Origin: Gracilimonas halophila
Lineage (GTDB): Bacteria; Bacteroidota; Rhodothermia; Balneolales; Balneolaceae
Length of the DNA stretch: 64,000 bases
Assembly: GCF_042684365.1 (NCBI RefSeq)
Contig: NZ_JBHULI010000024.1
Location: 620,001 to 684,000, forward strand
Direction of reading: 5' to 3'
Positions 43,431 to 53,548 of this stretch are shown here, piece by piece. A program made the position numbers and the translations under genes. How positions within the stretch are numbered: position 1 is the stretch's first letter; the number at the start of each line of letters is the position of its first letter. The notes below the pieces were generated by a model. The model ran no database searches, was not told the DNA's origin, and saw only the letters and a list, made by a program, of their open reading frames with translations.

Positions 43431-45149
43431 ATGAGTACACAAGCTCCAAATACCTTCCTAAAACTAGCAACAACGGCTCAGCGCATAAACGAAACCCGCG
43501 GAAGCAATGCCAAGATCAGGATCTGTGCGGAGTATTTTAGATCTATTTCCAATAAGGAAGACCTTCATATGGCAGCGCAGTTTATGGGAGAAGGGGCTTT
43601 TTCAGATATCTCAGGAAAGCGGGCTTCAGTGGGCAGCCGAACCTATTCAACCTTGGCGGCCGAGATCTGTGAGATCGATTATGAGAAAGTCTTCAAACCC
43701 AGCAAAACGGCGGTGGGAAGCTCTTCTGAAACCATAGAAAAATTGTTTACCAATATTCCCGAAGCACAGAAGAAATGGAGATCCGCTGAATTTTCTCTCA
43801 AAGATGTTGAAGTGATCTATGACAGGCTTTATGAAGTTTCTTCCCGAAAAGACAAGCAAGTGATCCTGAAAGAAGCATGGTCGCAATTGACTCCTCTCGA
43901 GGTAAAGTATTTCCTGAGGATCATGGGGCGCGGTTCGCTGCGGATCGGTTTTGAGACCAAGAGTATTATTTCAGCCATCGCAAAAGCTTTTGAACAAAAG
44001 GTCAAAGATGTACGATATGTGCACATGATCACCGGAAGTATCGGCAGAACCGCGATCTTAGCCAGGCAAGACCGGCTGGATGAAGCCAGTTTTAAGCTTT
44101 TTCATCCGCTGTCTTTTATGCTGGCCTCTCCTATTGAAAGTCGTGCCGTTGAGGATTACACTGAATACCTCGCTGAAGAAAAGTTTGACGGGATGCGGTG
44201 TCAGATTCATGTTTCAGGGAATAACGTAAAGATCTTCTCTCGTGACCTTAACGATATCACACACTCCTTTCCTGAGATCGTGAATTATTTCACTGAAAGG
44301 GAACTTTCGGAGGTTGTACTGGATGGAGAGATCTGCGTATTCAAAGAGGATACCATTCAGCCTTTCCAGCTTTTACAAAAACGAATGGGACTCAAAAAGC
44401 CTTCAAAAAAAGTATTGGAGAAGTATCCCACCCTGCTTATTTCGTATGACATTCTTTTTTATGATGGTCAGCCTGTTTTCGAAAGAACATTAACTGAACG
44501 CCGAGAGTTACTTTCTGAATTGTCATCGGCATTCAACTTCCCGGTTACCACCCAGAAGCCCGTTTATGATAAAGATCAAATTGATGAACTTTTCGAATTG
44601 GCACTTGCTCACGGAAATGAGGGGTTGATGCTTAAACACAAAGATTCTACCTATGAATATGGCCAGCGAAGAAAATCATGGCTGAAGGTCAAAAAGCCGG
44701 GAGGTTCTATCGATACCATCATGATGTATGCCCATGCAGGAAGCGGTAAACGCGGTGGCACCTATTCCGATTTCACTCTGGGAATTTCTGTCCGTGATGA
44801 TGAACGCTACGAAGAGGAATTTATCCCGATCGGGAAAGCTTACGGAGGCTATACGGATGAGGAACTGAAAAAGCTCAATACAAAGATCAAAGAGATCACT
44901 GTTGAAAAGTATGGGCCGACATTAGGGCTTTTGCCGGAAATTGTGATCGAACTCGAATTTGATGATATCCAGGTCAATAAAAGAACCAAAGCCAATTTCA
45001 CACTTAGATTTCCCAGATTTAAAGCTATACGCTGGGATCTCTCCCCGGATGATGTGGATACACTCAGGTATGTAGAGGATCTATACAGAGAGAAGGTGGA
45101 TAAAAAAAGGCTAAGTCAGAAGAACAAACCTTCATTTATCAATGCTTAA
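43431..45149 (+). CDS. ATP-dependent DNA ligase (LigB-type, bacterial repair ligase)
   Basis: The 572-residue protein has an N-terminal DNA-binding domain (1-220) similar to archaeal/eukaryotic ligase I. The nucleotidyl-transfer domain has motif I with the adenylated lysine K251 (AEEKFDGMR), motif III-like LISYDILFYDGQPVFERTL, motif IV EGLMLKHKDSTYEYGQR and motif V WLKVKKPG. A C-terminal OB domain (FIPIGKAYGGYTDEELKKL, VIELEFDDIQ, LRFPRFKAIRWD) completes it. It seals nicks in DNA repair and is not the NAD-dependent replicative ligase. It is paired with the upstream exonuclease. Confidence 0.95.
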   Translation: MSTQAPNTFLKLATTAQRINETRGSNAKIRICAEYFRSISNKEDLHMAAQFMGEGAFSDISGKRASVGSRTYSTLAAEICEIDYEKVFKPSKTAVGSSSETIEKLFTNIPEAQKKWRSAEFSLKDVEVIYDRLYEVSSRKDKQVILKEAWSQLTPLEVKYFLRIMGRGSLRIGFETKSIISAIAKAFEQKVKDVRYVHMITGSIGRTAILARQDRLDEASFKLFHPLSFMLASPIESRAVEDYTEYLAEEKFDGMRCQIHVSGNNVKIFSRDLNDITHSFPEIVNYFTERELSEVVLDGEICVFKEDTIQPFQLLQKRMGLKKPSKKVLEKYPTLLISYDILFYDGQPVFERTLTERRELLSELSSAFNFPVTTQKPVYDKDQIDELFELALAHGNEGLMLKHKDSTYEYGQRRKSWLKVKKPGGSIDTIMMYAHAGSGKRGGTYSDFTLGISVRDDERYEEEFIPIGKAYGGYTDEELKKLNTKIKEITVEKYGPTLGLLPEIVIELEFDDIQVNKRTKANFTLRFPRFKAIRWDLSPDDVDTLRYVEDLYREKVDKKRLSQKNKPSFINA

Positions 45150-45344
45150 CATAATAAACATCCGGAATCAGAAATTAAGACTGATGACTTATCCAATGAT
45201 ATGACCCAAACTGGCCTTAAATTCACCAGAATAATAGAATTAAAACCGTTCACAATTTGTAATCCCTTTTAATAGTATTTAACAATTGAAAGGGAGAAGT
45301 TTAGAAAAAATTTGGGTTAATAGAGTCAAACTAAAAATAAAGAA

Positions 45345-46664
45345 ATGAGAAATCCTGTGTCCGTTATAAAATTAATGCTTGCAGCAATACTAGTTCTCAC
45401 ACTCGGATCCTGTTCGGAAAGTGAAACTGACCCCAACCAGAGGCAAGGAAATCTTGTAGTTCCTTCCGTAGAGGCTGTACAAGCGCGTTATGGATCCCTT
45501 CCGCTTGTTGAACGATTCAGTGGAAATGTCAGATCCAAAAATCAAGTAGCTCTTTACCCTGAAATTTCCGGAGTTGTAGAGCAGATCTTTGTTCAAAATG
45601 GAGATTATGTCAATAAAGGGGATAAACTTGTACAGATGAATACAAACGTACTCGAAAAGCAACTTCAGCAAGCAGAGGCAGGGTATAAAATTGCAAATGC
45701 TCAACTAAAGCAATCCAAAGCCGGACTTACAGAAATTGAGAATGAATATCGCCGGGTGAAGCAGTTAGAAGAGAAAAATCTGACAAGTCAGGTTGAAGTG
45801 GATCAAATTGAAGGACAATTACTTTCTGCACAGGCAAATGTTGAATTAGCCGAGGCACGACTTGAACAGGCGGAATCCTTGGTAGACCAACGCAGAGATG
45901 AATTAAATAAAGCGATAGTCAGAGCTCCCATATCTGGTACCGTTGGGCAGCGTAATGCTGAAATTGGAATGCAGGTTTCAACAAACAGTCAGCTTTTCCT
46001 GATCGGAGACCTTTCTAATCTTACCGTTGAGATCATTCTTACAGAAAATATGCTGAATCAAATTCAGATTGGCCAAACTGCCCGAATATTAGTAGAAGAT
46101 CGCAATGGAAATGAACAAGTTGTGAGCGCAGAACTTTCTCGAATTTCACCTTTTTTGAATGAAGTAACACGTAGTACAGAAGCGGAAATTGATGTAAATA
46201 ACGACAGCAGACTTTTAAGACCCGGCATGTTTGTTCCGGTAGATATTTTGTTTGGAGAAAGTGAACAAGCCACCCTTATTCCTGTAAGTGCACTTTATAC
46301 AGACCCAACCTCCGGTGAAGCAGGGGTATTCATTGCTTCCTCACTTGGTTCAGAAATTGAACCTGTTAGTGATACTTCTGACAGCTCCGGCGGTCCGGGT
46401 GCTATGACAGAACCTACCCAAGTTGAATTCAAGCCTATTACTGTATTGGCCGAAGGAAGAATGGAACTTGGGGTTTCAGGTGTGGAAAGCGGACAGTGGA
46501 TAGTAACAGTAGGCCAGGATCTGTTGTCGGAAGGCCGCACAGAAGCAAGAGTACGTGCGATGAGCTGGGATCGTATTTATCAGCTTCAAAATCTTCAGCG
46601 AGAAGATCTGTTGAATGAGATCATGCAAGAGCGTGATACCGACTTATCTAATGTAAATCTATAA
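45345..46664 (+). CDS. RND efflux periplasmic adaptor lipoprotein
   Basis: The 439-residue protein has a lipoprotein signal (LAAILVLTLGSC). It has the adaptor order: lipoyl halves (VALYPEISGVVEQIFVQNGD, KAIVRAPISGTVGQRNAEIG), a coiled-coil hairpin between them (QLQQAEAGYKIANAQLKQSK), and beta-barrel and membrane-proximal domains. An unusual low-complexity insert (SDTSDSSGGPGAMTEP, about residues 345-365) sits in the C-terminal part. The permease gene starts 11 bases downstream. Unlike the other pump in this window, no TolC gene follows. Confidence 0.92.
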   Translation: MRNPVSVIKLMLAAILVLTLGSCSESETDPNQRQGNLVVPSVEAVQARYGSLPLVERFSGNVRSKNQVALYPEISGVVEQIFVQNGDYVNKGDKLVQMNTNVLEKQLQQAEAGYKIANAQLKQSKAGLTEIENEYRRVKQLEEKNLTSQVEVDQIEGQLLSAQANVELAEARLEQAESLVDQRRDELNKAIVRAPISGTVGQRNAEIGMQVSTNSQLFLIGDLSNLTVEIILTENMLNQIQIGQTARILVEDRNGNEQVVSAELSRISPFLNEVTRSTEAEIDVNNDSRLLRPGMFVPVDILFGESEQATLIPVSALYTDPTSGEAGVFIASSLGSEIEPVSDTSDSSGGPGAMTEPTQVEFKPITVLAEGRMELGVSGVESGQWIVTVGQDLLSEGRTEARVRAMSWDRIYQLQNLQREDLLNEIMQERDTDLSNVNL

Positions 46665-46675
46665 TATTTACGATC

Positions 46676-49600
46676 ATGCCCATTACAGAAACTTCAATTA
46701 AGCGTCCTATTGCCACATCGATGGTCTTTCTGATCATCATTACCCTGGGTGTAATCGGATTCCGATTTCTGCCTGTTGACCTCCTCCCTCCCATAGAGTA
46801 TCCACAGCTTACCGTAGCTACCGATTATGATAATGTTGGGCCGGAGGAAATGGAAACCATCATCACGGAGCCTATAGAGAACGCCCTTGCAGGTGTGCCC
46901 GGAGTTGAGCGTGTTCGTTCCAGTTCAGAAGAAGGTGGCAGTCGTGTTACCCTCGAATTTGCCCAAAGCGTAGACATTGATGTTGCAGCTAATGATGTAA
47001 GGGCAGCTTTAGATCGTGTACGACGATCTATTCCACCTGAAGCTGATGCTCCCCGAATATGGAAATTCGACCCAAATAATTTCCCTATCGTAATTATTGG
47101 GGCAAATGCAGATATGAATCTGGCTGAATTAACCGTCTTGCTGGACCGGGAGATCACTAAAAGATTCGAGCAGATCAACGGCGTTGGCTCCATTGATATT
47201 TGGGGCGGTATTGACCGTGAGGTTAAAGTAGATATAAAGCGAGACCGCCTGATCGCAAGTGGCTTGTCTACTGCTGATGTTCAGCAGGCTATTGCCAGGG
47301 AAAATGCAAACCTTCCCGGTGGAAACGTAAATTCCGGTATTCAGCGACTCTACGTTCGTACCCTGGGAGAATATGAGTCCATAGATCAGATCGCTAATAC
47401 TGTTATTACAACTATCGCCTCAAAACCAATTCGGGTAAAAGATATAGCCAATGTTACTTTCGGCTATCAGGATCTGGATCGGGTTGTAAGCATTGATGGG
47501 CAACCCATGGTACGATTTGGTATCCGTAAGCAAACCGGAGCAAATACCGTGGCTGTAGCTCAGCAGATCCATGATGAAGTGGAACGGATCAACAGTCAGC
47601 GTAACGATCTGAATCTTTTCATAACTACCGACCAAAGTACATTCATACAAAGCTCCATCGATAACGTACAAAGTGCTGCCATATGGGGGGCTTTACTAGC
47701 CGTTTTAGTACTCTATGTATTTTTCAGGAATGGTTCTTCCACCTTTATAATTGCCGTTGCCATACCGATATCAATCATTGCAACCTTTGCGCTGCTTTAC
47801 TTCAATGACCTGACTCTAAACCAAATGAGCTTTGGTGGACTTGCCCTTGGGGTCGGTTTAATTGTAGATAATGGAGTGGTTGTACTTGAAAATATTATTC
47901 GACTCCGTGAAGAGGAAGGAGAAGAATTAAAGACAAGTGCGCTTATCGGTACGAAACAGGTTGCAGGGGCTATTGTCGCTTCTACCCTCACCACCTGTGT
48001 TATCTTCTTGCCGGTTGTCTTCATGCAAACGATATCCGGGCTTCTTTTTCAGGAATTGGCCCTTGTGGTAGTTTTTGCCTTGATCTGTTCTTTGTTAGTA
48101 GCTCTGACTCTCGTGCCAATGCTTTCCAGCCGCTTTCTTACCATTAAGAAAGGCAGTGAGAGTAAGAAGAGCCGATTTCAGGTATTCTTCCAGAAGATGG
48201 AGGTTAAATACTCTCAGTTACTTGAAAAGACCTTACACCACAAGCCGGCAGTATTCAGTATTACCGGAATCCTTGTTGTAGGAAGTTTCTTACTGATTCC
48301 GATCATCCCGGTAGAGCTCGCACCTCAAACCGACGCCGATGAAATTGATATTGATCTTCAAATGGCTGACGGAACTAACATTGCCGTTCAGAATCTATAT
48401 CTGAAAGAACTTGAGCAGATCGTTCGGGCAACATTACCTATGGAAAATGTAAAAAACTTCACCACCGAAGTAAGAGACGGACGTGCTGAAGTTGAGATCG
48501 CGATGGTTCCACAGTCAGAAAGAAGTCAAAGTACTTCCGACCTGGCTAATGAGATCCGTAGCAATCTTGAAGGAAAGATACCCGGTGCTGACATCCGTGT
48601 GAATGCCGGCTCAGGTTTATGGATCCTCAGACGAGTATTTGGTGGCGGCGGTGGTGAGGATGTTCAGTTTGAACTTCGTGGCTACGATATTGAAAAAGCT
48701 TATGAACTTGCTCAGCAGATAAAGCTTAGAGTTGAAAAACTTCCCGGCATAGTGGAAGTGAGATCCGGAAGAAGCGAAGGAACTCCTGAGGAGCGTATCC
48801 TCTTTGACCGTGATAAGATCGCCGACCTCGGGCTTGCTGTACGTGATGTAGCACAAGTTATACAAACCAATATAGGTGGAAGCCGCGCCGGTTCTTACCG
48901 TATTGGCGGAGATGAATATCCTATTACCGTTCGCTTGCGGCCGGAAGACCGACTCGGAACCCTTGATTTAGACAACATTTCGATCCGAACCCCGGAAGGT
49001 GGAGTTCTGCCGATCTCTTCCGTGATCAAAAAAGAAAGTGCCCGCGGACCGGAAGACATCAACCGAATCAATGGGCAACGTGTAACCAACATTACTGCAA
49101 ACCTTGAAAATGGAGTTGCTTTGGGTGAAGCTGTGGAAGCCATTCAAGCTGAACTTTCCGATTTCCCACTTCCATCAGGTTTCAACATTGTTTTTGGCGG
49201 TGAATGGGAAGAACAGCAAAAAGCGGCGGCTGATTTCTCCATGTCCATCATCATGGCACTTATTCTGATATATATGGTAATGGCCGGACAGTTTGAACGA
49301 TTTCTGGATCCCCTGGTTGTAATGTTCTCTGTACCATTAGCGATGGTTGGGGTGATACCGGCATTGTTATTGACCGGAACCACACTGAATATTCAAAGCC
49401 TGATGGGAATGATCATGCTTATCGGTATCGTAGTTAACAATGCCATTGTACTCGTTGATTATATCAATCTTATGAGGCGTGAAAAGAATATGCCGGTATT
49501 TGAAGCGGTGGTTGAGGCTGGACGACTGAGATTGCGACCTATCCTTATCACCACCTTAACAACGGTACTTGGCTTATTGCCCCTCTCCTTCGGATTGGGT

Positions 49601-49783
49601 GCAGGTGCTGAGATTCAGGCCTCACTGGCTCGTGTTGTAATCGGAGGTCTTACAGCTTCTACTTTGGTTACCCTGATATTTATTCCGGTAGTTTACGTTA
49701 GTGCAGACACTCTGCTTGAAAAAGCAAAAGCCATTAGCTGGAATCCTTTCAGCTCAACCAAAGAAGTTGAACTGGCTCAGTAA
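46676..49783 (+). CDS. RND-family efflux permease (second system)
   Basis: The 1035-residue protein starts TSIKRPIATSMVFLIIITLG and has the complete two-fold RND architecture. The helix-4 relay motif is VGLIVDNGVVVLENI, an Asp-Asn pair, where the other pump in this window has Asp-Asp. This Asp-Asn variant also occurs in MdtB/C-like and related pumps. Terminal half landmarks are ILIYMVMAGQFERFLDPLVV and GIVVNNAIVLVDYINLMRR. It would depend on an outer-membrane channel encoded elsewhere. The GNAT gene follows after 6 bases. Confidence 0.95.
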   Translation: MPITETSIKRPIATSMVFLIIITLGVIGFRFLPVDLLPPIEYPQLTVATDYDNVGPEEMETIITEPIENALAGVPGVERVRSSSEEGGSRVTLEFAQSVDIDVAANDVRAALDRVRRSIPPEADAPRIWKFDPNNFPIVIIGANADMNLAELTVLLDREITKRFEQINGVGSIDIWGGIDREVKVDIKRDRLIASGLSTADVQQAIARENANLPGGNVNSGIQRLYVRTLGEYESIDQIANTVITTIASKPIRVKDIANVTFGYQDLDRVVSIDGQPMVRFGIRKQTGANTVAVAQQIHDEVERINSQRNDLNLFITTDQSTFIQSSIDNVQSAAIWGALLAVLVLYVFFRNGSSTFIIAVAIPISIIATFALLYFNDLTLNQMSFGGLALGVGLIVDNGVVVLENIIRLREEEGEELKTSALIGTKQVAGAIVASTLTTCVIFLPVVFMQTISGLLFQELALVVVFALICSLLVALTLVPMLSSRFLTIKKGSESKKSRFQVFFQKMEVKYSQLLEKTLHHKPAVFSITGILVVGSFLLIPIIPVELAPQTDADEIDIDLQMADGTNIAVQNLYLKELEQIVRATLPMENVKNFTTEVRDGRAEVEIAMVPQSERSQSTSDLANEIRSNLEGKIPGADIRVNAGSGLWILRRVFGGGGGEDVQFELRGYDIEKAYELAQQIKLRVEKLPGIVEVRSGRSEGTPEERILFDRDKIADLGLAVRDVAQVIQTNIGGSRAGSYRIGGDEYPITVRLRPEDRLGTLDLDNISIRTPEGGVLPISSVIKKESARGPEDINRINGQRVTNITANLENGVALGEAVEAIQAELSDFPLPSGFNIVFGGEWEEQQKAAADFSMSIIMALILIYMVMAGQFERFLDPLVVMFSVPLAMVGVIPALLLTGTTLNIQSLMGMIMLIGIVVNNAIVLVDYINLMRREKNMPVFEAVVEAGRLRLRPILITTLTTVLGLLPLSFGLGAGAEIQASLARVVIGGLTASTLVTLIFIPVVYVSADTLLEKAKAISWNPFSSTKEVELAQ

Positions 49784-49789
49784 TACTGT

Positions 49790-50332
49790 ATGCCTGATAA
49801 GTTTTCGTTAACCATACGAGAAGAAAAGCCTGCTGACTATGAAGCCGTTGAAAGCCTCATTCAGCAGGCTTTTTCTTTAGCTGAATACAGTGACGGGAAT
49901 GAACACCGGCTCGTTCAGAACCTTCGAAATTCCGATGCTTTCGTCCCTCAGCTTTCCATGATTGCTGTACTCAATGACATAATTGTCGGACATATCCTGC
50001 TCAGCAAAATTAAGATCAGAAATAAAGAAAGGGAGTTTAATTCACTGGCTTTGGCCCCGGTAAGCGTATTACCTGAATTCCAGAATAAAAGTATAGGCGG
50101 AAAGTTGATAGAAGCTGCACATCTTAAAGCCAAAAACATGGGGTTTACATCCATAGTATTGCTTGGCCATCAGGATTATTATCCAAGATTTGGGTACAAA
50201 CCGGCCCATACATTTGGGATCAAATTACCTTTTGAAGCTCCTCCCGAAAATTGTATGGCTATTGAATTGGTACCTGGGAGTTTATCTGAAGTTAGTGGGG
50301 AAGTAGTATATCCCAGCGCTTTTTTTGAATAG
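49790..50332 (+). CDS. GNAT-family N-acetyltransferase (YhbS-like)
   Basis: The 180-residue protein has the acetyl-CoA-binding core LAPVSVLPEFQNKSIGGKLI (Q/R-x-x-G-x-G/A-like loop), followed by ARHLK-like AAHLKAKNMGFTSIVLLGHQ and YYPRFGYKPA, the YhbS-type C-terminal pattern. The substrate is unknown. It lies 6 bases after the RND permease and may be the last gene of that operon. It converges with the chelatase gene with only 11 bases between stops and no terminator. Confidence 0.9.
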   Translation: MPDKFSLTIREEKPADYEAVESLIQQAFSLAEYSDGNEHRLVQNLRNSDAFVPQLSMIAVLNDIIVGHILLSKIKIRNKEREFNSLALAPVSVLPEFQNKSIGGKLIEAAHLKAKNMGFTSIVLLGHQDYYPRFGYKPAHTFGIKLPFEAPPENCMAIELVPGSLSEVSGEVVYPSAFFE

Positions 50333-50343
50333 TTCTTAGTGAT

Positions 50344-51246
50344 CTATAAAAACTCTTCGACGCTCTCGATCAAAAAATCACGAAGTCGTTCATCAGGTAA
50401 AAGGGTATCTCCACTCCATTTAAACTCCAATCCCTCCAACCGTTCTGCTATGGATTTCTCCCTTCCGCCCGGTGACAGGAATACCGGAATTACGATCACA
50501 TTGCCGGAGGTATTCCCCTGCCGAACCAGTGCTCTGAGATGCTGTTTGGCCTGATCATGAACAGGCTTTGGAGCATCATCCCTGACCGTGAGCGATAGAA
50601 TATTTCTAAAGGCCATTAAGCCCTTCTGGTTTTGATCTTTCTGAATCTGAGCCGCAAGCGATTCCATACTCTTCACCCATTCCGTGTTATCTTCCTCGCC
50701 ATTGGGACCATGCGCTGCAAGCACGACTGTTTCACTGTCAGGGTCTTCACTGAGTGCCAGGATCCGGTCTCTAAGAATAGCTGCCACTATCGGATGGTCA
50801 TCCAGAGCATCGGTAAATTGACCAGGTGTATGTATTTTAACCTGGTTAAGAGTGGGAGGAAACAGCATGTTGTGCATTTTATGAGATTCGTCCAATTCAA
50901 CCCCAGACATCTCTACAAACTCATTAGTATAATGCATCACCGGCATGGGCGCATCAGCAAGTTCATCACGTAAACCCAACAAAAACTCAGCCTGCCTTAG
51001 AATAGGGCTATGCTTAGATATAAAGAGTGGGATCACAATTATTCGATCCACTTTTTCAGCTTCCAGTTTCAGAATGGCCTTTTGAATGGAAACGAAGTTA
51101 GCCATTCCCCATGCAAACTCCGTTGGATAATTCTCCATCAGCGGTTTAGCCGCTTCCTGTACCATAGAATTCCAGGTAGTGCCTCCACCATGGGCCATTA
51201 TTAATATTCCAACCTTAGATTTCACTTTTGGATCGGTTGCGCTCAT
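50344..51246 (-). CDS. CbiX/SirB-like tetrapyrrole chelatase-family protein
   Basis: The 300-residue protein has two tandem CbiX-like halves, each starting with a strand and the catalytic-type His: ILIMAHGGG (H19) and VVLAAHGPNGEEDN. Further signatures are IVIPLFISKHSPILRQAEFL and VIVIPVFLSPGGREKSIAER. Such proteins insert Co, Ni or Fe into sirohydrochlorin-type rings. No other cobalamin or siroheme genes are nearby, so the substrate is open. There is no signal peptide. Confidence 0.85.
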   Translation of the reverse strand: MSATDPKVKSKVGILIMAHGGGTTWNSMVQEAAKPLMENYPTEFAWGMANFVSIQKAILKLEAEKVDRIIVIPLFISKHSPILRQAEFLLGLRDELADAPMPVMHYTNEFVEMSGVELDESHKMHNMLFPPTLNQVKIHTPGQFTDALDDHPIVAAILRDRILALSEDPDSETVVLAAHGPNGEEDNTEWVKSMESLAAQIQKDQNQKGLMAFRNILSLTVRDDAPKPVHDQAKQHLRALVRQGNTSGNVIVIPVFLSPGGREKSIAERLEGLEFKWSGDTLLPDERLRDFLIESVEEFL

Positions 51247-51382
51247 TGTATAAAAAAATATCTTGATTAATACATTTAATGATTCATGAAGATAAGAATT
51301 GCAGCATTCTCTTGAATGAATATCAGTGGTTAAATCTTGTTATCTGTATGATCTATCCGTCGTAAGGAATAATAGATCACTA

Positions 51383-53503
51383 TTAAGCTTCCTGTAAATT
51401 CTCCTTCACTACTCGTTCCTGAACATCATGGGGAACTTGCGCATAATGAGAAAACTCACGAGTATATGTGGCGCTTCCCTGAGTCATCGATTTGAGACGG
51501 GTTGAATAATGGTCCAGTTCTTCCAGCGGAACATGAGCTTTTATTTTTTGGATAGAACCTTCTCCCTCCATGCCCTGAATTTGACCACGACGGCTGCTGA
51601 GATCGCTCATAACATCTCCCATATAGCTCGACGGCACATTCACCTCAATTTCATACACCGGCTCCATGAGCTGGGGATTTGCTTTCATAAATCCATCTCT
51701 GAAAGCCATCAAAGCTGCCGTTTTAAAAGCTGCTTCATTGGAATCAACTGAATGCATGGAGCCATCATAAACGGAAATCCGAATATCTCTTACCCTGCAT
51801 CCGCTCATCGGCCCATTTTCCATTTTCTCCATCACTCCCTTTAAAATGGCCGGCATAAAGCGATTATCGATCACCCCACCCACTATACAATTCTGGAATA
51901 CCAGCTTTCCGCCCCAGGGTAAGTCCTGCTCTTGCACATCCCGAACTTTCAGGTCGTCCGGAGTTGACATTCCTTCTACATAAGGCTCGATCAAAAGATG
52001 AACTTCGGCAAACTGACCGGCCCCGCCTGATTGCTTTTTGTGTTTGTATTGAGCTCTTACTGCTTTAGTTATGGTTTCCCTATATGGAATTTTCGGCGTT
52101 ACAAATTCCACATCCAGTTTAAATCTGTTCTTCAGCTGATCTTCAATAACAGCCAAATGTTCTTCTCCCTGACCGTGAATGATCACCTGACGTAATTCCT
52201 GACTATGTTCGATAACGACAGAGGGATCTTCCCTGTGAATTTGATGGAGTGCGTGACCAAGTTTGTCTTCATCTCCTTCTTTCTTCAGCTTCACTGCAGT
52301 CCGGATAGTAGTTGGAGGAAACTCAATCCCCTGCAGTTTTATATCATGGCCTTTTTCATGAAGGGTATCATTCACTTCTCCATCCTTTAATTTAACTACA
52401 GCCCCTATATCTCCCGTTCTTATTTCATTGATCTCAATACGTTTATGTCCCTCAGATAAAAACAGACTTCCCAGCCGAACCGATGAACCATTAGAGCTGT
52501 TAACCAGATCCATACCGGGACGAATGCTGCCGCCGTACACTTTAAAGTAGATCAAATCCCCAACATGAGACTCCGAATAGGTCTTGAATAGAAACATGAC
52601 CGGTTTCCCATCCGGATCGAGGGCATATTCATTGTCTTCTTCTGTTTTTGGGGGATTCCCCTGCAATGGATTTGGAGCCACATCATCAAGAAATCCCATA
52701 ACACGACCCGTCCCCATATTTTTTGATGCCGTTGAACAAAACAGTGGGAAGATCTGCCCATTTACCAAGGAGATGTGTAATCCTTTTTCCATCTGCTCTT
52801 CATCCAATTCACCCTGATCAAAATAGATATCCATCAGCGTTTCATCATTTTCTGCGATGGTTTCCACCAGTTCCCTGTGCAGTTTTTCTGCCTGTGGTTT
52901 CATTGAATCCGGAATGGGTAATTTATCCGGCTTTCCCCCTTTATCTGGGAATTCGTACATGGTCATCCTGAGGACATCGATGATCCCATGAAAATCTTCT
53001 CCTTCACTGTATGGGAATTGTACCACCGTCACTTCCCGGCCGAATTGTTCACGGGCTTCCTCTACTGTTTTCCAGAAATCTGACTGATCTGTATCCAATT
53101 TATTCACCACAAACATGGATGGCACAGAATACTTTTGCACATACTTCCATAAGGAGCTCGTAGCCGTCTCTACCCCTTGTTCACTGTTCAGTACAAAAAT
53201 AGCTGTATCGGTGATCCGAACAGCACCTGCTACTTCACCTATATAATCCGAAGTTCCCGGGGTATCGATAAGGTTTATCTTATGGCCGCGCCAATCCAGA
53301 TTTAAAAAAGATGAATGTATAGATTTCCCTTTCTCTTTTTCTAAGGGATGATAATCGGACACAGTATTTTTTTCCTCAACCGAACCTCGTCGGTTAATGG
53401 CTCCGGCTTCGAAAAGCATCGTTTCGGCCAACGTTGTTTTTCCGGAGCCCGAATGGCCCAGCAGCACAACATTTCTGATACGGGTAGGATCATAAACTTT
53501 CAT
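51383..53503 (-). CDS. Elongation factor G-like GTPase (FusA2 type)
   Basis: The 706-residue protein has all five EF-G domains: P-loop GHSGSGKT (16-23), G3 DTPGTSDYIGEV, G4 VNKLD, domain II, domain IV (RAQYKHKKQSGGAGQFAEVH) and domain V (EIEVNVPSSYMGDVMSDLSS). The P-loop and G3 differ from true EF-G (which has AHxDxGKT and DTPGHVDF) and match the accessory FusA2/EF-G-like subfamily, whose role is poorly known. The main EF-G is presumably elsewhere. A cruciform-capable repeat lies 45-125 bases upstream of the start. Confidence 0.93.
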   Translation of the reverse strand: MKVYDPTRIRNVVLLGHSGSGKTTLAETMLFEAGAINRRGSVEEKNTVSDYHPLEKEKGKSIHSSFLNLDWRGHKINLIDTPGTSDYIGEVAGAVRITDTAIFVLNSEQGVETATSSLWKYVQKYSVPSMFVVNKLDTDQSDFWKTVEEAREQFGREVTVVQFPYSEGEDFHGIIDVLRMTMYEFPDKGGKPDKLPIPDSMKPQAEKLHRELVETIAENDETLMDIYFDQGELDEEQMEKGLHISLVNGQIFPLFCSTASKNMGTGRVMGFLDDVAPNPLQGNPPKTEEDNEYALDPDGKPVMFLFKTYSESHVGDLIYFKVYGGSIRPGMDLVNSSNGSSVRLGSLFLSEGHKRIEINEIRTGDIGAVVKLKDGEVNDTLHEKGHDIKLQGIEFPPTTIRTAVKLKKEGDEDKLGHALHQIHREDPSVVIEHSQELRQVIIHGQGEEHLAVIEDQLKNRFKLDVEFVTPKIPYRETITKAVRAQYKHKKQSGGAGQFAEVHLLIEPYVEGMSTPDDLKVRDVQEQDLPWGGKLVFQNCIVGGVIDNRFMPAILKGVMEKMENGPMSGCRVRDIRISVYDGSMHSVDSNEAAFKTAALMAFRDGFMKANPQLMEPVYEIEVNVPSSYMGDVMSDLSSRRGQIQGMEGEGSIQKIKAHVPLEELDHYSTRLKSMTQGSATYTREFSHYAQVPHDVQERVVKENLQEA

Positions 53504-53548
53504 AGGATACTCCTTTTTGCACTAATATCATTGCTTCCCCATCCTCAT

